NCBI RefSeq assembly: GCF_004345645.1
Contig: NZ_SLWS01000008.1
Coordinates: forward strand, 1 to 64,000
From: Actinocrispum wychmicini
Lineage (GTDB): Bacteria; Actinomycetota; Actinomycetes; Mycobacteriales; Pseudonocardiaceae
Direction of reading: 5' to 3'
Length of the DNA: 64,000 nt
Part shown: positions 38,592 to 47,038 of the stretch, one piece after another
How positions within the stretch are numbered: position 1 is the stretch's first letter
Layout: every line of letters starts with the position of its first letter
The notes under the pieces: generated by a model
The model's database searches: none
Told to the model about the DNA's origin: nothing
Seen by the model: only the letters and a program-made list of their open reading frames with translations
Program-made: the position numbers and the translations under genes

Positions 38592-40244
38592 ATGACGCAG
38601 TACGCATTTCCCGAGCCGCGACCGATCGTCAGCACACCGCCGCGCACCGCCTACCTCGTCGCGAACGGCGACCTTCGCCCGTCCGCGAACGTCCAGTGCT
38701 GGCCGGTGCAGCAGCAGTTGGAAGCCGACGTGACGCGCGCGGTCGAGTCCTTCGGCTGGAACGTGGTTCGGGGCCACCCCGTCGACGAGCGCGCCGGGCA
38801 TGGCTTCATCGACAGCCAGCGGCACGGCATCGACGTGTTCTCGACGCTCCCGCCGGACGCGCCGTTGCTCGTGGTCGAAGCGGTCTGGCAGTACAGCCAC
38901 CACCTGCTCGCCGGACTGCGTACGCACCGCGGCCCGATCATGGTGCTCGCCAACTGGAGCGGCACGTACCCGGGCCTGGTCGGGCTCCTCGGCCTGACCG
39001 CCAGCCTCACCAAGGCGGGAGTCGATCACTCGGCACTGTGGAGCGTCGACTTCACCGACGAGTGGGCCCGTGACGGGCTGCGTACCTGGCTGGACACGGG
39101 CAAGCTCACCCACCCCACCGACCACGTCCGGCCCTTGCCGACCCTGGACGACGCGTCCACTGAGGTCGCGCTGGGCCGTGCGTTGGCCGAGGAACTGCGG
39201 CGGGACAAGGCGATCATCGGCGTGTTCGACGAAGGTTGCATGGGGATGTACAACGCGATCTTCGACGACGAACTGCTCAACCCGCTCGGCATCTACAAGG
39301 AGCGGCTGTCGCAGAGCGCGCTCGTGGCCGAGATGGACCAGGTGGGCGACGCCGAGGCCGGCGCGGCGAAGGACTGGCTGGACGCGGCCGGACTGCGGTT
39401 CGAGTTCGGCGCCGACGAGGCCAGGGAGCTGACCCGGGCGCAGGTCGGCGGCCAGCTCAAGATGTACATCGCGGCGCTGCGGATCGCCGACGACTTCGGG
39501 CTGGACGCGGTGGGCATCCAGTACCAGCAGGGCCTCAAGGACGTGGCGCCGGCCAGCGACCTCGCCGAAGGGCTGCTCAACAACGTGGAGCGGCCGCCGG
39601 TACGCAGCCGGGACGGCGCGCGGGAGCTGTACGCCGGCCGGCCGCTGCCGCACTTCAACGAGGTCGACGAAGGGGTCGCGGTCGACGCGCTGGTCACCAA
39701 CCGGATCTGGACGGCGATGGGGTTCGACCCGGCGACCACGTTGCACGACATCCGCTGGGGCGAGACGTACGACGACGAGTTCGTCTGGACGTTCATGATC
39801 TCCGGCTCGGTGCCCGCGTCGCACAACGGCGGGTATCACCACTCGTACAGCCGGCGCCAGCCGCCGATGTACTTCCCGCTCGGCGGCGGCACGTTGAGCG
39901 GCTGCTCGAAGCCGGGGGAGATCGTCTGGTCGCGGGTGTACATCGAGCAGGGCCGGCTGCACGTCGACATCGGCCGTGGGCACGTCGCCGAACTGCCGGC
40001 GGAGGAGACCCAGCGCCGCCTGTCGCTCACCACGCCGGAGTGGCCGATCATGCACGCCGTACTGCATGGCGTGGGGCGTGACCAGTTGATGGCCAAGCAT
40101 CGGGCCAACCACGTGCAGGTCGCGTACGCGCCTGACGCCGAGACAGCCGATCACGCCGCCACCGTCAAGGCGGCCCTGTTCGACGCGCTCGGGGTCAGTG
40201 TTCATCTCTGTGGGGACATACGTCTGACGGGAGTTGTCGAATGA
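38592..40244 (+). CDS. L-fucose/D-arabinose isomerase-type sugar isomerase
   Basis: 550-aa protein of the FucI/AraA-like isomerase fold. It shows the N-terminal substrate domains (VVEAVWQYSHHLLAG, VLANWSGTYPGLVG), a central GVFDEGCMGMYNAI, and the C-terminal beta-barrel with GGGTLSGC and HRANHVQVAYA. This family interconverts aldoses and ketoses using a divalent metal; FucI enzymes also accept D-arabinose, giving D-ribulose. It is coupled by a 4-nt overlap to a GH172 gene. The exact sugar cannot be read, but isomerase plus glycosidases make a consistent catabolic route. Confidence 0.8.
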   Translation: MTQYAFPEPRPIVSTPPRTAYLVANGDLRPSANVQCWPVQQQLEADVTRAVESFGWNVVRGHPVDERAGHGFIDSQRHGIDVFSTLPPDAPLLVVEAVWQYSHHLLAGLRTHRGPIMVLANWSGTYPGLVGLLGLTASLTKAGVDHSALWSVDFTDEWARDGLRTWLDTGKLTHPTDHVRPLPTLDDASTEVALGRALAEELRRDKAIIGVFDEGCMGMYNAIFDDELLNPLGIYKERLSQSALVAEMDQVGDAEAGAAKDWLDAAGLRFEFGADEARELTRAQVGGQLKMYIAALRIADDFGLDAVGIQYQQGLKDVAPASDLAEGLLNNVERPPVRSRDGARELYAGRPLPHFNEVDEGVAVDALVTNRIWTAMGFDPATTLHDIRWGETYDDEFVWTFMISGSVPASHNGGYHHSYSRRQPPMYFPLGGGTLSGCSKPGEIVWSRVYIEQGRLHVDIGRGHVAELPAEETQRRLSLTTPEWPIMHAVLHGVGRDQLMAKHRANHVQVAYAPDAETADHAATVKAALFDALGVSVHLCGDIRLTGVVE

Positions 40245-41320
40245 GTCTGGATCGGCTGGCGTTCCTCGGCCGCGGACAGTCACGCTCGATCAGTCCGGAG
40301 AACTTCGACGGATCCAAGGGCGGCGGCGGACGCGCCACCGAGGGCACCGGGGCGGCCTGTGCCGCGGAGTTGGGTGTGGGGTGGAAGATCTCACCGAGCG
40401 TCGACATCCCCGGCGGGGCGACGTTCGAACTCGCCGCCATCGAGGGACCCGCGGTGATCACCCACATGTGGCTCACTACGCACCGTGACAACTGGCGGAG
40501 CCTGGTCCTGCGGGCCTACTGGGACGGCAGCGAGCGGCCCGCGATCGAGGTGCCGCTCGGCGACTTCTTCGGGCAGGGCTGGTGCGAGTTCGCGCAGCTG
40601 TCGTCCCAGCCGGTCGCGGTGAACCCGCACGGCGGCTTCAACTCGTACTGGCCGATGCCGTTCGCCGGCTCCGCGCGGCTCACGGTGGAGAACCTGTCGT
40701 CCGCCACGGCGACGGTCTACTACCAGATCAGCTACGAGATCGACGTGGACGTCGCCGGCACCGGCTATCTGCACACCCAGTTCCACCGCAGCAACCCGCT
40801 CCCGACCGGCCAGACCCACCCGATCGTCGACCGGGTGTCCGGCTCGGGCAAGTACGTCGGCGCCTACCTCGCGTGGGGGGTGAACCGGCCGGGCTGGTGG
40901 GGCGAGGGTGAGATCAAGTTCTACCTGGACGGTGACGACGAGTACCCCACGATCTGCGGGACCGGGACCGAGGACTACTTCGGCGGGGCGTGGAACTTCG
41001 ACGTCCCCGGCTCGGGTTACACCGCCTACTCCACGCCTTACCTTGGCCTGCACCAGGTGCTGCGCCCGGACGGGCTCTACCGCAGCCAGCAGCGGTTCGG
41101 CATGTACCGTTGGCACGTCCAGGACCCGATCCGTTTCCACACCGACCTACGCGTGGACATCCAGGCACTAGGGTGGAAGTCCGGGCACCGGTATCAGCCG
41201 TTGCACGACGACATCGCGTCCACCGCTCTGTTCTATTTGGACACGCCGGCCGCGGCCGGACCGACGCTGCCGAGTCGTGACGACCTGGCGGTCGGTGGCG
41301 AACCGATGGATCCGCTCTGA
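40241..41320 (+). CDS. DUF2961 / GH172 family glycoside hydrolase
   Basis: 359-aa cytosolic protein with the DUF2961 hallmarks: an N-terminal EGPAVITHMWLT strand, a central GDFFGQGWCEF, and GTGTEDYFGGAWNF carrying the conserved Glu (E244). DUF2961 is now GH172, which includes alpha-D-fructofuranosidase-type and D-arabinofuranosidase-type enzymes. No signal peptide, so it acts on imported oligosaccharides. Its ATG overlaps the isomerase stop, and its stop overlaps the GH116 start by 1 nt, so the three enzymes form one operon. Confidence 0.85.
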   Translation: MSLDRLAFLGRGQSRSISPENFDGSKGGGGRATEGTGAACAAELGVGWKISPSVDIPGGATFELAAIEGPAVITHMWLTTHRDNWRSLVLRAYWDGSERPAIEVPLGDFFGQGWCEFAQLSSQPVAVNPHGGFNSYWPMPFAGSARLTVENLSSATATVYYQISYEIDVDVAGTGYLHTQFHRSNPLPTGQTHPIVDRVSGSGKYVGAYLAWGVNRPGWWGEGEIKFYLDGDDEYPTICGTGTEDYFGGAWNFDVPGSGYTAYSTPYLGLHQVLRPDGLYRSQQRFGMYRWHVQDPIRFHTDLRVDIQALGWKSGHRYQPLHDDIASTALFYLDTPAAAGPTLPSRDDLAVGGEPMDPL

Positions 41321-43929
41321 TGACCAACGGTTTCGACGTCCCACACATGGCGATGCCGCTGGGCGGCATCGGCACCGGGAACGTGGCGATCTGCGCGGAC
41401 GGCAGCCTGCGACAGTGGCAGTTGCACAACATCGGCAACCATGCCGGCGCGCTGCCGTCGTCCTTCTTCGCGGTCCGCGCCACCCGGTGGGAGCCGCCGC
41501 TGGACACAGTTCGGATCCTGCAGTCGGTGCCGCCTGCGTCCACTGGTACTCCTCTGGTCAACGACGACGAAGTGCCGCAATGGCAACGTGATCTGCTCGC
41601 CCGGCACCCTGGGGTCGAGCGGACGACGTTCACGGCCACGTATCCTGAGGCGACTGTCCGGTACGAGGACTCCTTGCTACCGTTGGAAATCACGCTGCAC
41701 GCGTTCACTCCGCTCGTGCCGCTTGATGTCGATGCCAGCTCGATCCCGGCGGCGATGTTCACGTTCCGGCTGGTGAACACCGACTCGTTGGACATCCACG
41801 GCAGCCTAGGGATCGCGGTGCAGAACGCGGTCGGCTGGGACGGCATCAGCCCGATCGAAGGTGTGCGCGGGGCAGGCTATGGCGGCAACGTCAACCGGCT
41901 GCGCAGGGCTGATGGGTGGACCGCGGTGGAGTTGGAGAATGTCGCGTTGGCCGACGACGCGCCTGGTGCCGGTGGGCTTGTGCTGGCGGCCGACTCTGAC
42001 GATGCGTCGGTTTTGTTGCAGTGGCGGGATCCTGACGAGTTTGTTGCGTTCTTGCGTTCGCGTGCTTTGGCCAGTGGCGCGCCTCGGTTGGCTTATGCGC
42101 CGGGAACGCCTGATCCGCAACGGCATGCTCCGGCGAGCGCGGTCGGTCCGAGTCCGGCGGGGGATACGTGGAATACAGGTATCGCCGTGCCGTTTCAGCT
42201 CGCTCCGGGCGAGACTCGGGAGATTCGGGTGGCGCTCACCTGGCATTTTCCCAACCGGTACGTCAACTTCGAGCAGTTCGGGCCGGCGCGTCCGGAGTGG
42301 GGCCGCTCGAAGTTCTGGCTTGGCAACCATTATGCGACGCGTTACACCGACGCGCGGGATGTGTTCTCCCGTGTTCGGAGTGAGTGGAATTCGTTGCGTG
42401 CCGCGACTGAGGAGTGGACGGGCACGCTGACCCGTTCGGGGCTTGATGCCGAGGCGGTCACGCATCTCGCGGCTCAACTTGTGCCGATCCGTAGTCCTAC
42501 TTGTTTTCGTGCGGCGGACGGGCGTTTCTTCGGTTTCGAGGGGACGCTCGGCGCTTCGACCGTGATGTGGTCGGGGGCTTTCGGCGGTTCCTGCCCGTTG
42601 AACTGTACGCACGTGTGGAACTACGCGCAGGCGTTGGCAAAGGTGTTCCCTGAGTTGGAACGCGATATGCGGTCGACGGAGTTCGAGATCATGCAGGCAC
42701 CGGAGGGCTTTGTCCCGCACCGGGTCATCGCGCCTGCCTATCTGCGGCAGCTGTGGGACTCGCCGATCGGCGGTCCCGATCAGCCGGCGCTCGACGGAAT
42801 GCTTGGCACGGTCCTGAAAACGTACCGCGAATACCGCGCTGGCGCGGGACTCGACTGGCTACGACGCTATTGGCCTTCTCTGGTCCGGCTGATGCGTCAC
42901 GTCGACAGCACCTGGAATGTCACCGGGACGGGAATGCTCACAGGTGTTCAGCCGAGCACCCACGACATAGACCTGGCCGGCCTGAACACCTTCCAGGGCA
43001 CCCTGTGGCTCGCCGCCCTGAGGGCCGCCGAAGAAATGGCCCGCCTGGTGGACTCCAAAGCCGCCGACAACTACCGCGCCACGTTCGAACAAGCCAGTCA
43101 CGCCTACGATTCGGCATTGTTCAACGGCGAGTACTACGTGCAACAACTCCAACCAGGCGACAACACCGACTACCAATGGGTCAACGGCTGCCTCGCCGAC
43201 CAACTCATCGGCCAATGGTGGGCCCACCAACTAGGCCTCGGCCACCTACTACCACCCGACCACATCCAAACCGCACTGCGCTCAATCGTCAAACACAACC
43301 TGCGCCACGGATTCCGCGATTTCGTTCACCCATACCGAAGCTTCGCCGACACAGACGACACCGGACTCCTCGTCTGCACCTGGCCCCACGGCGGCCGCCC
43401 CCCAGTCCCCACCCGATACGCCGACGAAGTCTGGACCGGCACCGAATACCAAGTCGCCGCCCACTGCCTGTGGGAAGGCCTGGCAGAGGAAGCCCAACTC
43501 ATCCTCGACGCCCTGTGGGCACGGTACAACGGACAACGACGTAACCCGTACAACCAGATCGAATGCGGCGACCACTACGTTCGTGCCATGGCCGGGTGGT
43601 CGGTGTTGGAGGCGCTCGCCGGGTTCAGCGAGGACGCTTCGGCTGGGGTGTTCAGGTTTCGGCGTCCGGAGTGGTCGGTTCCTTTTGTCGCCAGTGGAGG
43701 TTGGGGTTTGTGGTCTCCGTCTTCGGCTGGGCTCACCCTTGAATGCACCGGCGGTCGGTTGGAGATTCGGGAGCTGCTGATCTCAGGTGACTCTGCCTCC
43801 GGTTACCGCGCCTTCCTTGATGGTTCTGCCTTGCCGCTGCGCTTCTCTCGGGATGCTTCTGGGGTTCGGGTTGGGTTTTCGGAGAGGGTTGCTTTGGTGC
43901 GTGGGCAGGTTCTTGCTTTGGCTTTGTAG
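41320..43929 (+). CDS. GH116-type glycosidase (GBA2-like, DUF608)
   Basis: 869-aa intracellular glycosidase with an N-terminal beta domain (MPLGGIGTGNVAICADGSLRQ, in parts) and a C-terminal (alpha/alpha)6 domain. Compared by eye with GBA2 and bacterial GH116, likely catalytic residues are E407 (GFEGTLG) and D549 (STHDID); spacing of about 142 residues is close to that family's. It has CTHVWNY, ADQLIGQW and EVWTGTEYQ as further landmarks. No signal peptide. The coding strand switches composition inside the gene: G/T-rich at 41880-42560, A/C-rich at 42950-43560, G/T-rich again to the end. Substrate probably a beta-glycoside or pentoside delivered by cluster II. Confidence 0.82.
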   Translation: MTNGFDVPHMAMPLGGIGTGNVAICADGSLRQWQLHNIGNHAGALPSSFFAVRATRWEPPLDTVRILQSVPPASTGTPLVNDDEVPQWQRDLLARHPGVERTTFTATYPEATVRYEDSLLPLEITLHAFTPLVPLDVDASSIPAAMFTFRLVNTDSLDIHGSLGIAVQNAVGWDGISPIEGVRGAGYGGNVNRLRRADGWTAVELENVALADDAPGAGGLVLAADSDDASVLLQWRDPDEFVAFLRSRALASGAPRLAYAPGTPDPQRHAPASAVGPSPAGDTWNTGIAVPFQLAPGETREIRVALTWHFPNRYVNFEQFGPARPEWGRSKFWLGNHYATRYTDARDVFSRVRSEWNSLRAATEEWTGTLTRSGLDAEAVTHLAAQLVPIRSPTCFRAADGRFFGFEGTLGASTVMWSGAFGGSCPLNCTHVWNYAQALAKVFPELERDMRSTEFEIMQAPEGFVPHRVIAPAYLRQLWDSPIGGPDQPALDGMLGTVLKTYREYRAGAGLDWLRRYWPSLVRLMRHVDSTWNVTGTGMLTGVQPSTHDIDLAGLNTFQGTLWLAALRAAEEMARLVDSKAADNYRATFEQASHAYDSALFNGEYYVQQLQPGDNTDYQWVNGCLADQLIGQWWAHQLGLGHLLPPDHIQTALRSIVKHNLRHGFRDFVHPYRSFADTDDTGLLVCTWPHGGRPPVPTRYADEVWTGTEYQVAAHCLWEGLAEEAQLILDALWARYNGQRRNPYNQIECGDHYVRAMAGWSVLEALAGFSEDASAGVFRFRRPEWSVPFVASGGWGLWSPSSAGLTLECTGGRLEIRELLISGDSASGYRAFLDGSALPLRFSRDASGVRVGFSERVALVRGQVLALAL

Positions 43930-43971
43930 GCCGATGTAACGGCTTGCTTGCCGCTGCCAGTCTCTCGGGCT

Positions 43972-44290
43972 GCCAAAGACAGGTCGCTCGCCGCTCGGGC
44001 AGGCCGCCAAGAGGGAGTCTGTTGTCGTATTTTGCTGGTGTGGTTGGGTTGTTTGGTCGTGGTGTCTCCCTCCCGTGTGGCCTGCCCAAGGGAATCGCAT
44101 CTGCCAGGTGGGGTCCAGCTTGGTCTTCCGGTCCGTATGGCTTCCGTCTTTTGTTGGGTTTCGTAGGCGGACCTCCCTCGGGTTCCGTGGGTGTGGACCC
44201 CACCTGGCAGATGCGATTGGCTTCGCCCAGGCCACACGGGAGGGAGACACCACTCGGGCCAGGTTTGCTGCGCGGGCAAGCGCTTCGCGC
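43972..44290. repeat. Palindromic dispersed repeat, copy 2
   Basis: Reverse-orientation copy of the repeat at 1-253 and 45898-46202. The 25-bp inner arms at 44093-44117 and 44194-44218 are perfect complements; outer arms (CTCCCTCCCGTGTGGCCT and its complement) extend the palindrome on both sides. It occupies nearly all of the 417-bp gap between the GH116 stop and the DUF222-HNH stop. No gene is supported here. Confidence 0.9.
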
Positions 44291-44346
44291 TCCGACCGTG
44301 CTGTGTGGACACGAGGATTGCAGGGCTTGCCCCCCAGTGCGGCCGG

Positions 44347-45579
44347 TCATGCCGCACTGGGGATGGGCGCGTGGATGTGATTGCGTCTTGGTGTTCGTGA
44401 CGCGTCCACATAGGTTGGCGGGATGAACCATGGTCTCTCGTCGATCATCTTCACCGCCCAGTCACTGTTGTGCACCAACCGATGGTGCTGGGGGCAGAGT
44501 AGCGCCATGTTGTCCATTGTGGTCGGTCCACCCTGCGCCCAATGCGCGACATGATGAGCGTCGCAGACGCTGCTTGGTCGTTCGCATCCGGGGAAGGCGC
44601 ATCCTTTGTCTCGTAGGTAGAGTCCGCGTCGGATGTGGGCTGGGGCGGCGTAGGCTGGGACTGCCACATCCAACGGTTTGGAGTCGCCGTCGAGGACGGC
44701 GGGCAGGATGTGCGCATCGCAGGCGAGGCGCCTGGCTTCTCGGGCGGTCATCCGTGGATCGCTGGAGAGCAGCACGTCGTCCAGGGACTGCTGTAGTTGT
44801 TCGAAGGAGATGGTGACGGCAACTTCGGTGCGGACGCCGTTGTGGGCGGGCAGGTCCGGGCAGTTGGCCGCCATCCGCAGCACATCCGCGAACGCGTCCC
44901 CAGCCCGCTCGGCATACCCTCGGGTGTCGCCGCCTTCGGGGTGCGGCTTCTCGAACGGCTTGAGCAGGTTCTCGAACAGCTGGGCCGATTCGAGGTCCAG
45001 GTGACCCTTGAACTCCATGCTGCCGTCCCGCCGGATGTGCCGACGCAGCATCCGCTCTGGCCGGATCGGCTCTTCCTCCGGTGGTGGCGGCCCATCCGGG
45101 TCGACGATGTCGCGGACTCGGGCGCCGAATCGGAGTAGGGCTTTCGGGTCGTCCTCGGCGGCGCGGGTCAGCATGACTTGCTCGGCTGTGGCGCGTTGTT
45201 CGGCGTCCAGGTGTGGCAAGTCAGCGAGGGTTGTGCGGATGGCGTCCACGTGTTCGGAGTCGACTTCGCCGCGCGTCAACGCTTCAGCGGTCTGGGGCAA
45301 CGCTGGGTCGATCACCGACCCGGTGGGGGTGGTGGTGGCGTGCAGGTCGTGGGCTTGGGCGAGTTGGTGGCGGGCTTCGGTGCGACTGAGCCGAGCAGTG
45401 TGCATCAACAGCGCGGCAGTGTTGCTGTAGCCGAGTTTCGTGGCGACGCCACGGTTTTCCATTTCGGCCACCAGGCGGAGTTCCTCGGCGTATAGTTGAC
45501 GGCGGCGTTGGACCACAGCGGTGTGGGCGTTGACCAGCTCGGTGTCGCTGGTCTGCCATAGTGGCACTGTGGTGTCCAT
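44347..45579 (-). CDS. DUF222 domain HNH endonuclease (13E12-repeat family type)
   Basis: 410-aa protein with an N-terminal all-helical DUF222 domain (residues about 10-290) and a C-terminal HNH nuclease: CAFPGCERP, then CDAHHVAHWAQGGPTTMDN and LLCPQHHRLVH, giving the HNH His/Asn set and four Cys for a structural zinc. Relatives are multicopy in actinobacteria (REP13E12 in mycobacteria) and are thought to be linked to mobility, but no mechanism is established. This copy lies between two inverted palindromic repeats, 57 nt and about 320 nt away. Confidence 0.92.
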   Translation of the reverse strand: MDTTVPLWQTSDTELVNAHTAVVQRRRQLYAEELRLVAEMENRGVATKLGYSNTAALLMHTARLSRTEARHQLAQAHDLHATTTPTGSVIDPALPQTAEALTRGEVDSEHVDAIRTTLADLPHLDAEQRATAEQVMLTRAAEDDPKALLRFGARVRDIVDPDGPPPPEEEPIRPERMLRRHIRRDGSMEFKGHLDLESAQLFENLLKPFEKPHPEGGDTRGYAERAGDAFADVLRMAANCPDLPAHNGVRTEVAVTISFEQLQQSLDDVLLSSDPRMTAREARRLACDAHILPAVLDGDSKPLDVAVPAYAAPAHIRRGLYLRDKGCAFPGCERPSSVCDAHHVAHWAQGGPTTMDNMALLCPQHHRLVHNSDWAVKMIDERPWFIPPTYVDASRTPRRNHIHAPIPSAA

Positions 45580-45800
45580 GCAACGATTCTATCGAACATC
45601 GAGGATGAATGTGTTGGGGTATATAGCTTTTCGCTATCGGCGAACAATGAATTCGCGGCCAGAGAAGGTGTTGCTCTCTGTGCACGGGATCTAGAGTAGG
45701 TGCAGGACTCAGAGCCTGAAGTCAGGCCAAGCACGTGAAGCGGGAATCGGAGCCGGATGCCAGCCCTGAAACGAAGCAGGAACCTGAGGGTGAAGCGGAT

Positions 45801-45897
45801 GCCCGCATAGCAACTCGACACGAGGAAGTGTGGGCCCGCACGCAACTTGGCGCGAGGAAGTGTGTGCCCGGGTAGCAACCTGTGTGAGGAAGTGCGT
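45801..45897. repeat. Tandem 32-33 bp repeats, three units
   Basis: Units at 45801-45833, 45834-45865 and 45866-45897 share GCCCG...GCAAC...GAGGAAGTG; a partial fourth runs into repeat copy 3. They lie between the DUF222-HNH start and the palindrome. Nothing else is recognisable in 45580-45800 apart from a short ATAGC/GCTAT dyad near 45630. Confidence 0.75.
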
Positions 45898-46202
45898 GCT
45901 CGCACAACAAATCTGGCCCGAGTGGTGTCTCCCTCCCGTGTGGCCTGGGCGAAGCCAATCGCATCTGCCAGGTGGGGTCCACACCCACGGAACCCGAGGG
46001 AGGTCCGCCTACGAGACCCAACAAGAAGCGGTAGCGATACGGACCGGAAGACCAAGCTGGACCCCACCTGGCAGATGCGATTCCCTTGGGCAGGCCACAC
46101 GGGAGGGAGACGCCACGACCAAACAACCCAACCACACCAGCAAAATACGACAACAGACTCCCTCTTGGCGGCCTGCCCGAGCGGCGAGCGACCTATCTTT
46201 TG
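45898..46202. repeat. Palindromic dispersed repeat, copy 3
   Basis: Same orientation as copy 1, inverted relative to copy 2. Outer arms 45927-45946 and 46092-46111 are perfect over 20 bp, and inner arms 45957-45981 and 46058-46082 over 25 bp, separated by a small asymmetric bulge and a 76-base loop. The conserved tail (CTCTTGGCGGCCTGCCC) runs to about 46200. It abuts the 3' end of a decayed lacI gene. Confidence 0.9.
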
Positions 46203-46211
46203 GGACAGTGC

Positions 46212-46901
46212 TCAACCAGACCGAGGAAGGGAACTGTCCCGAAGCTCGGTAGGCAGCGTGACCAGTGAAGGAGCGCGACTGGGGGGAAGAGATGCGATCG
46301 ACCAACAAACAGCGCAGCCCAGTTCGTATGTTGGCTGTACCACGGTGGTGAGGGAGGGGCGGACGAGATCGGCCCAGGAAACCACGTCGAAGCCGACGAT
46401 TCCGATGCCCTCCGGTACTCGCACGCTTTGCTGGGCGAGGCATTCGAGGGCGCCTACGGTCATCAGGTTGTTGGCTATGAAGACGGCGTCTGGGGTTTGG
46501 GGGAGTTCAGGAGAGAGTTCATGGCTTTGAAGCCGCCGGCTTCTCGGAAGTTTGCGTGGCGGATCAGGGATCTGTTGATGGGTTTTCCGGCTTCGCGGAG
46601 CGCTCGGAGGTAGCCGGCCAGGCTTCGGCTGAGCCGTGTTCGTTGTCCACCAGCACCGTGTCCACTTTCAGGCCGGGGACTTGGCGGTCGATGAGGACCA
46701 TGGGCATCCCGGACTGGTGTAGGTGGGTTACGTGGTCGGAGGGGGAGATGATCACGCCCGCTACTTGCTCGCTCAGGACGGCGGCTATGTAGTCCGCTTC
46801 GCGGCCAGGGTGGCGTTCGCCCGTCGGTGGCCGCTCAGCACCCGCGACACCGTCGACGGCGAGACGCCCGCGGCGCGCGCCACGTCGTAGATCGTTGCCA
46901 T
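46212..46901 (-). pseudogene. Decayed LacI/GalR family repressor
   Basis: The reading begins with an intact LacI helix-turn-helix (MATIYDVARAAGVSPSTVSR, ATG at 46901), then loses about 55 residues and shifts frame. The core continues in pieces in different frames: ADYIAAVLSEQVAGVIISP...DNEHGS, then GYLRALREAG...FREAGGF, then PDAVFIANNLMTVGALECL...GIVGFDVVSWADLVRPSLTT, LLVDRI, and finally VTLPTELRDSS. At least four frameshifts plus the deletion rule out function. It is divergent from cluster III, whose operators it must once have bound, and its 3' end touches palindromic repeat copy 3. Confidence 0.9.
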
Positions 46902-46947
46902 CGTCTCACCCCGCGCGACCCTCGCCCATGGTACGCACCGCCTCCGA

Positions 46948-46959
46948 GAAATCGATTTC
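46948..46959. promoter_or_regulatory. LacI-family operator O1, cluster III
   Basis: Perfect palindrome GAAATCGATTTC, 11 bp upstream of the -35 box of the cluster III promoter. A second copy follows at 47002. It shares the ATCGAT centre with the cluster II operators but has different outer bases, so a different LacI protein is expected. Confidence 0.85.
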
Positions 46960-46969
46960 CCGTTGGATC

Positions 46970-46999
46970 TTGACGGGCCGGTGGCCTTGCCCGTAGCTT
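46970..46999 (+). promoter_or_regulatory. Promoter of sugar cluster III
   Basis: TTGACG (46970-46975) and TAGCTT (46994-46999) are 18 bp apart and bracketed by the two operators. The binding-protein ATG is at 47039 with a GGGAGG site at 47025-47030. Confidence 0.7.
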
Positions 47000-47001
47000 T
47001 C

Positions 47002-47015
47002 GGAAATCGATTTCC
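47002..47015. promoter_or_regulatory. LacI-family operator O2, cluster III
   Basis: Perfect 14-bp palindrome GGAAATCGATTTCC covering the expected transcription start. With O1 it forms a looping-type operator pair 55 bp apart centre to centre. Confidence 0.85.
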
Positions 47016-47038
47016 CGTCTGCCCGGGAGGCGACACCG

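Noticed and set aside
41320..43929. Apparent loss of the GH116 nucleophile
   Set aside because: LTGVQPSTHD first looked like a nucleophile motif lacking Glu, but comparison with the order of motifs in GBA2 places the acid/base Asp there and the nucleophile at FEG (E407), so both residues are probably present.
43733..44431. Open frames in several directions across repeat copy 2
   Set aside because: All fall inside the palindromic repeat, are not conserved as protein between copies, and change with the stem's paired substitutions.
45638..45655. LexA-like site near the DUF222-HNH start
   Set aside because: CGAAC...ATTCG is present but the spacer is 5 rather than 4 and the second half-site is imperfect, so an SOS box is not supported.
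45801..45897. CRISPR-like array
   Set aside because: The 32-33 bp units are directly adjacent with no unique spacers and no cas genes are near; they are simple tandem repeats.
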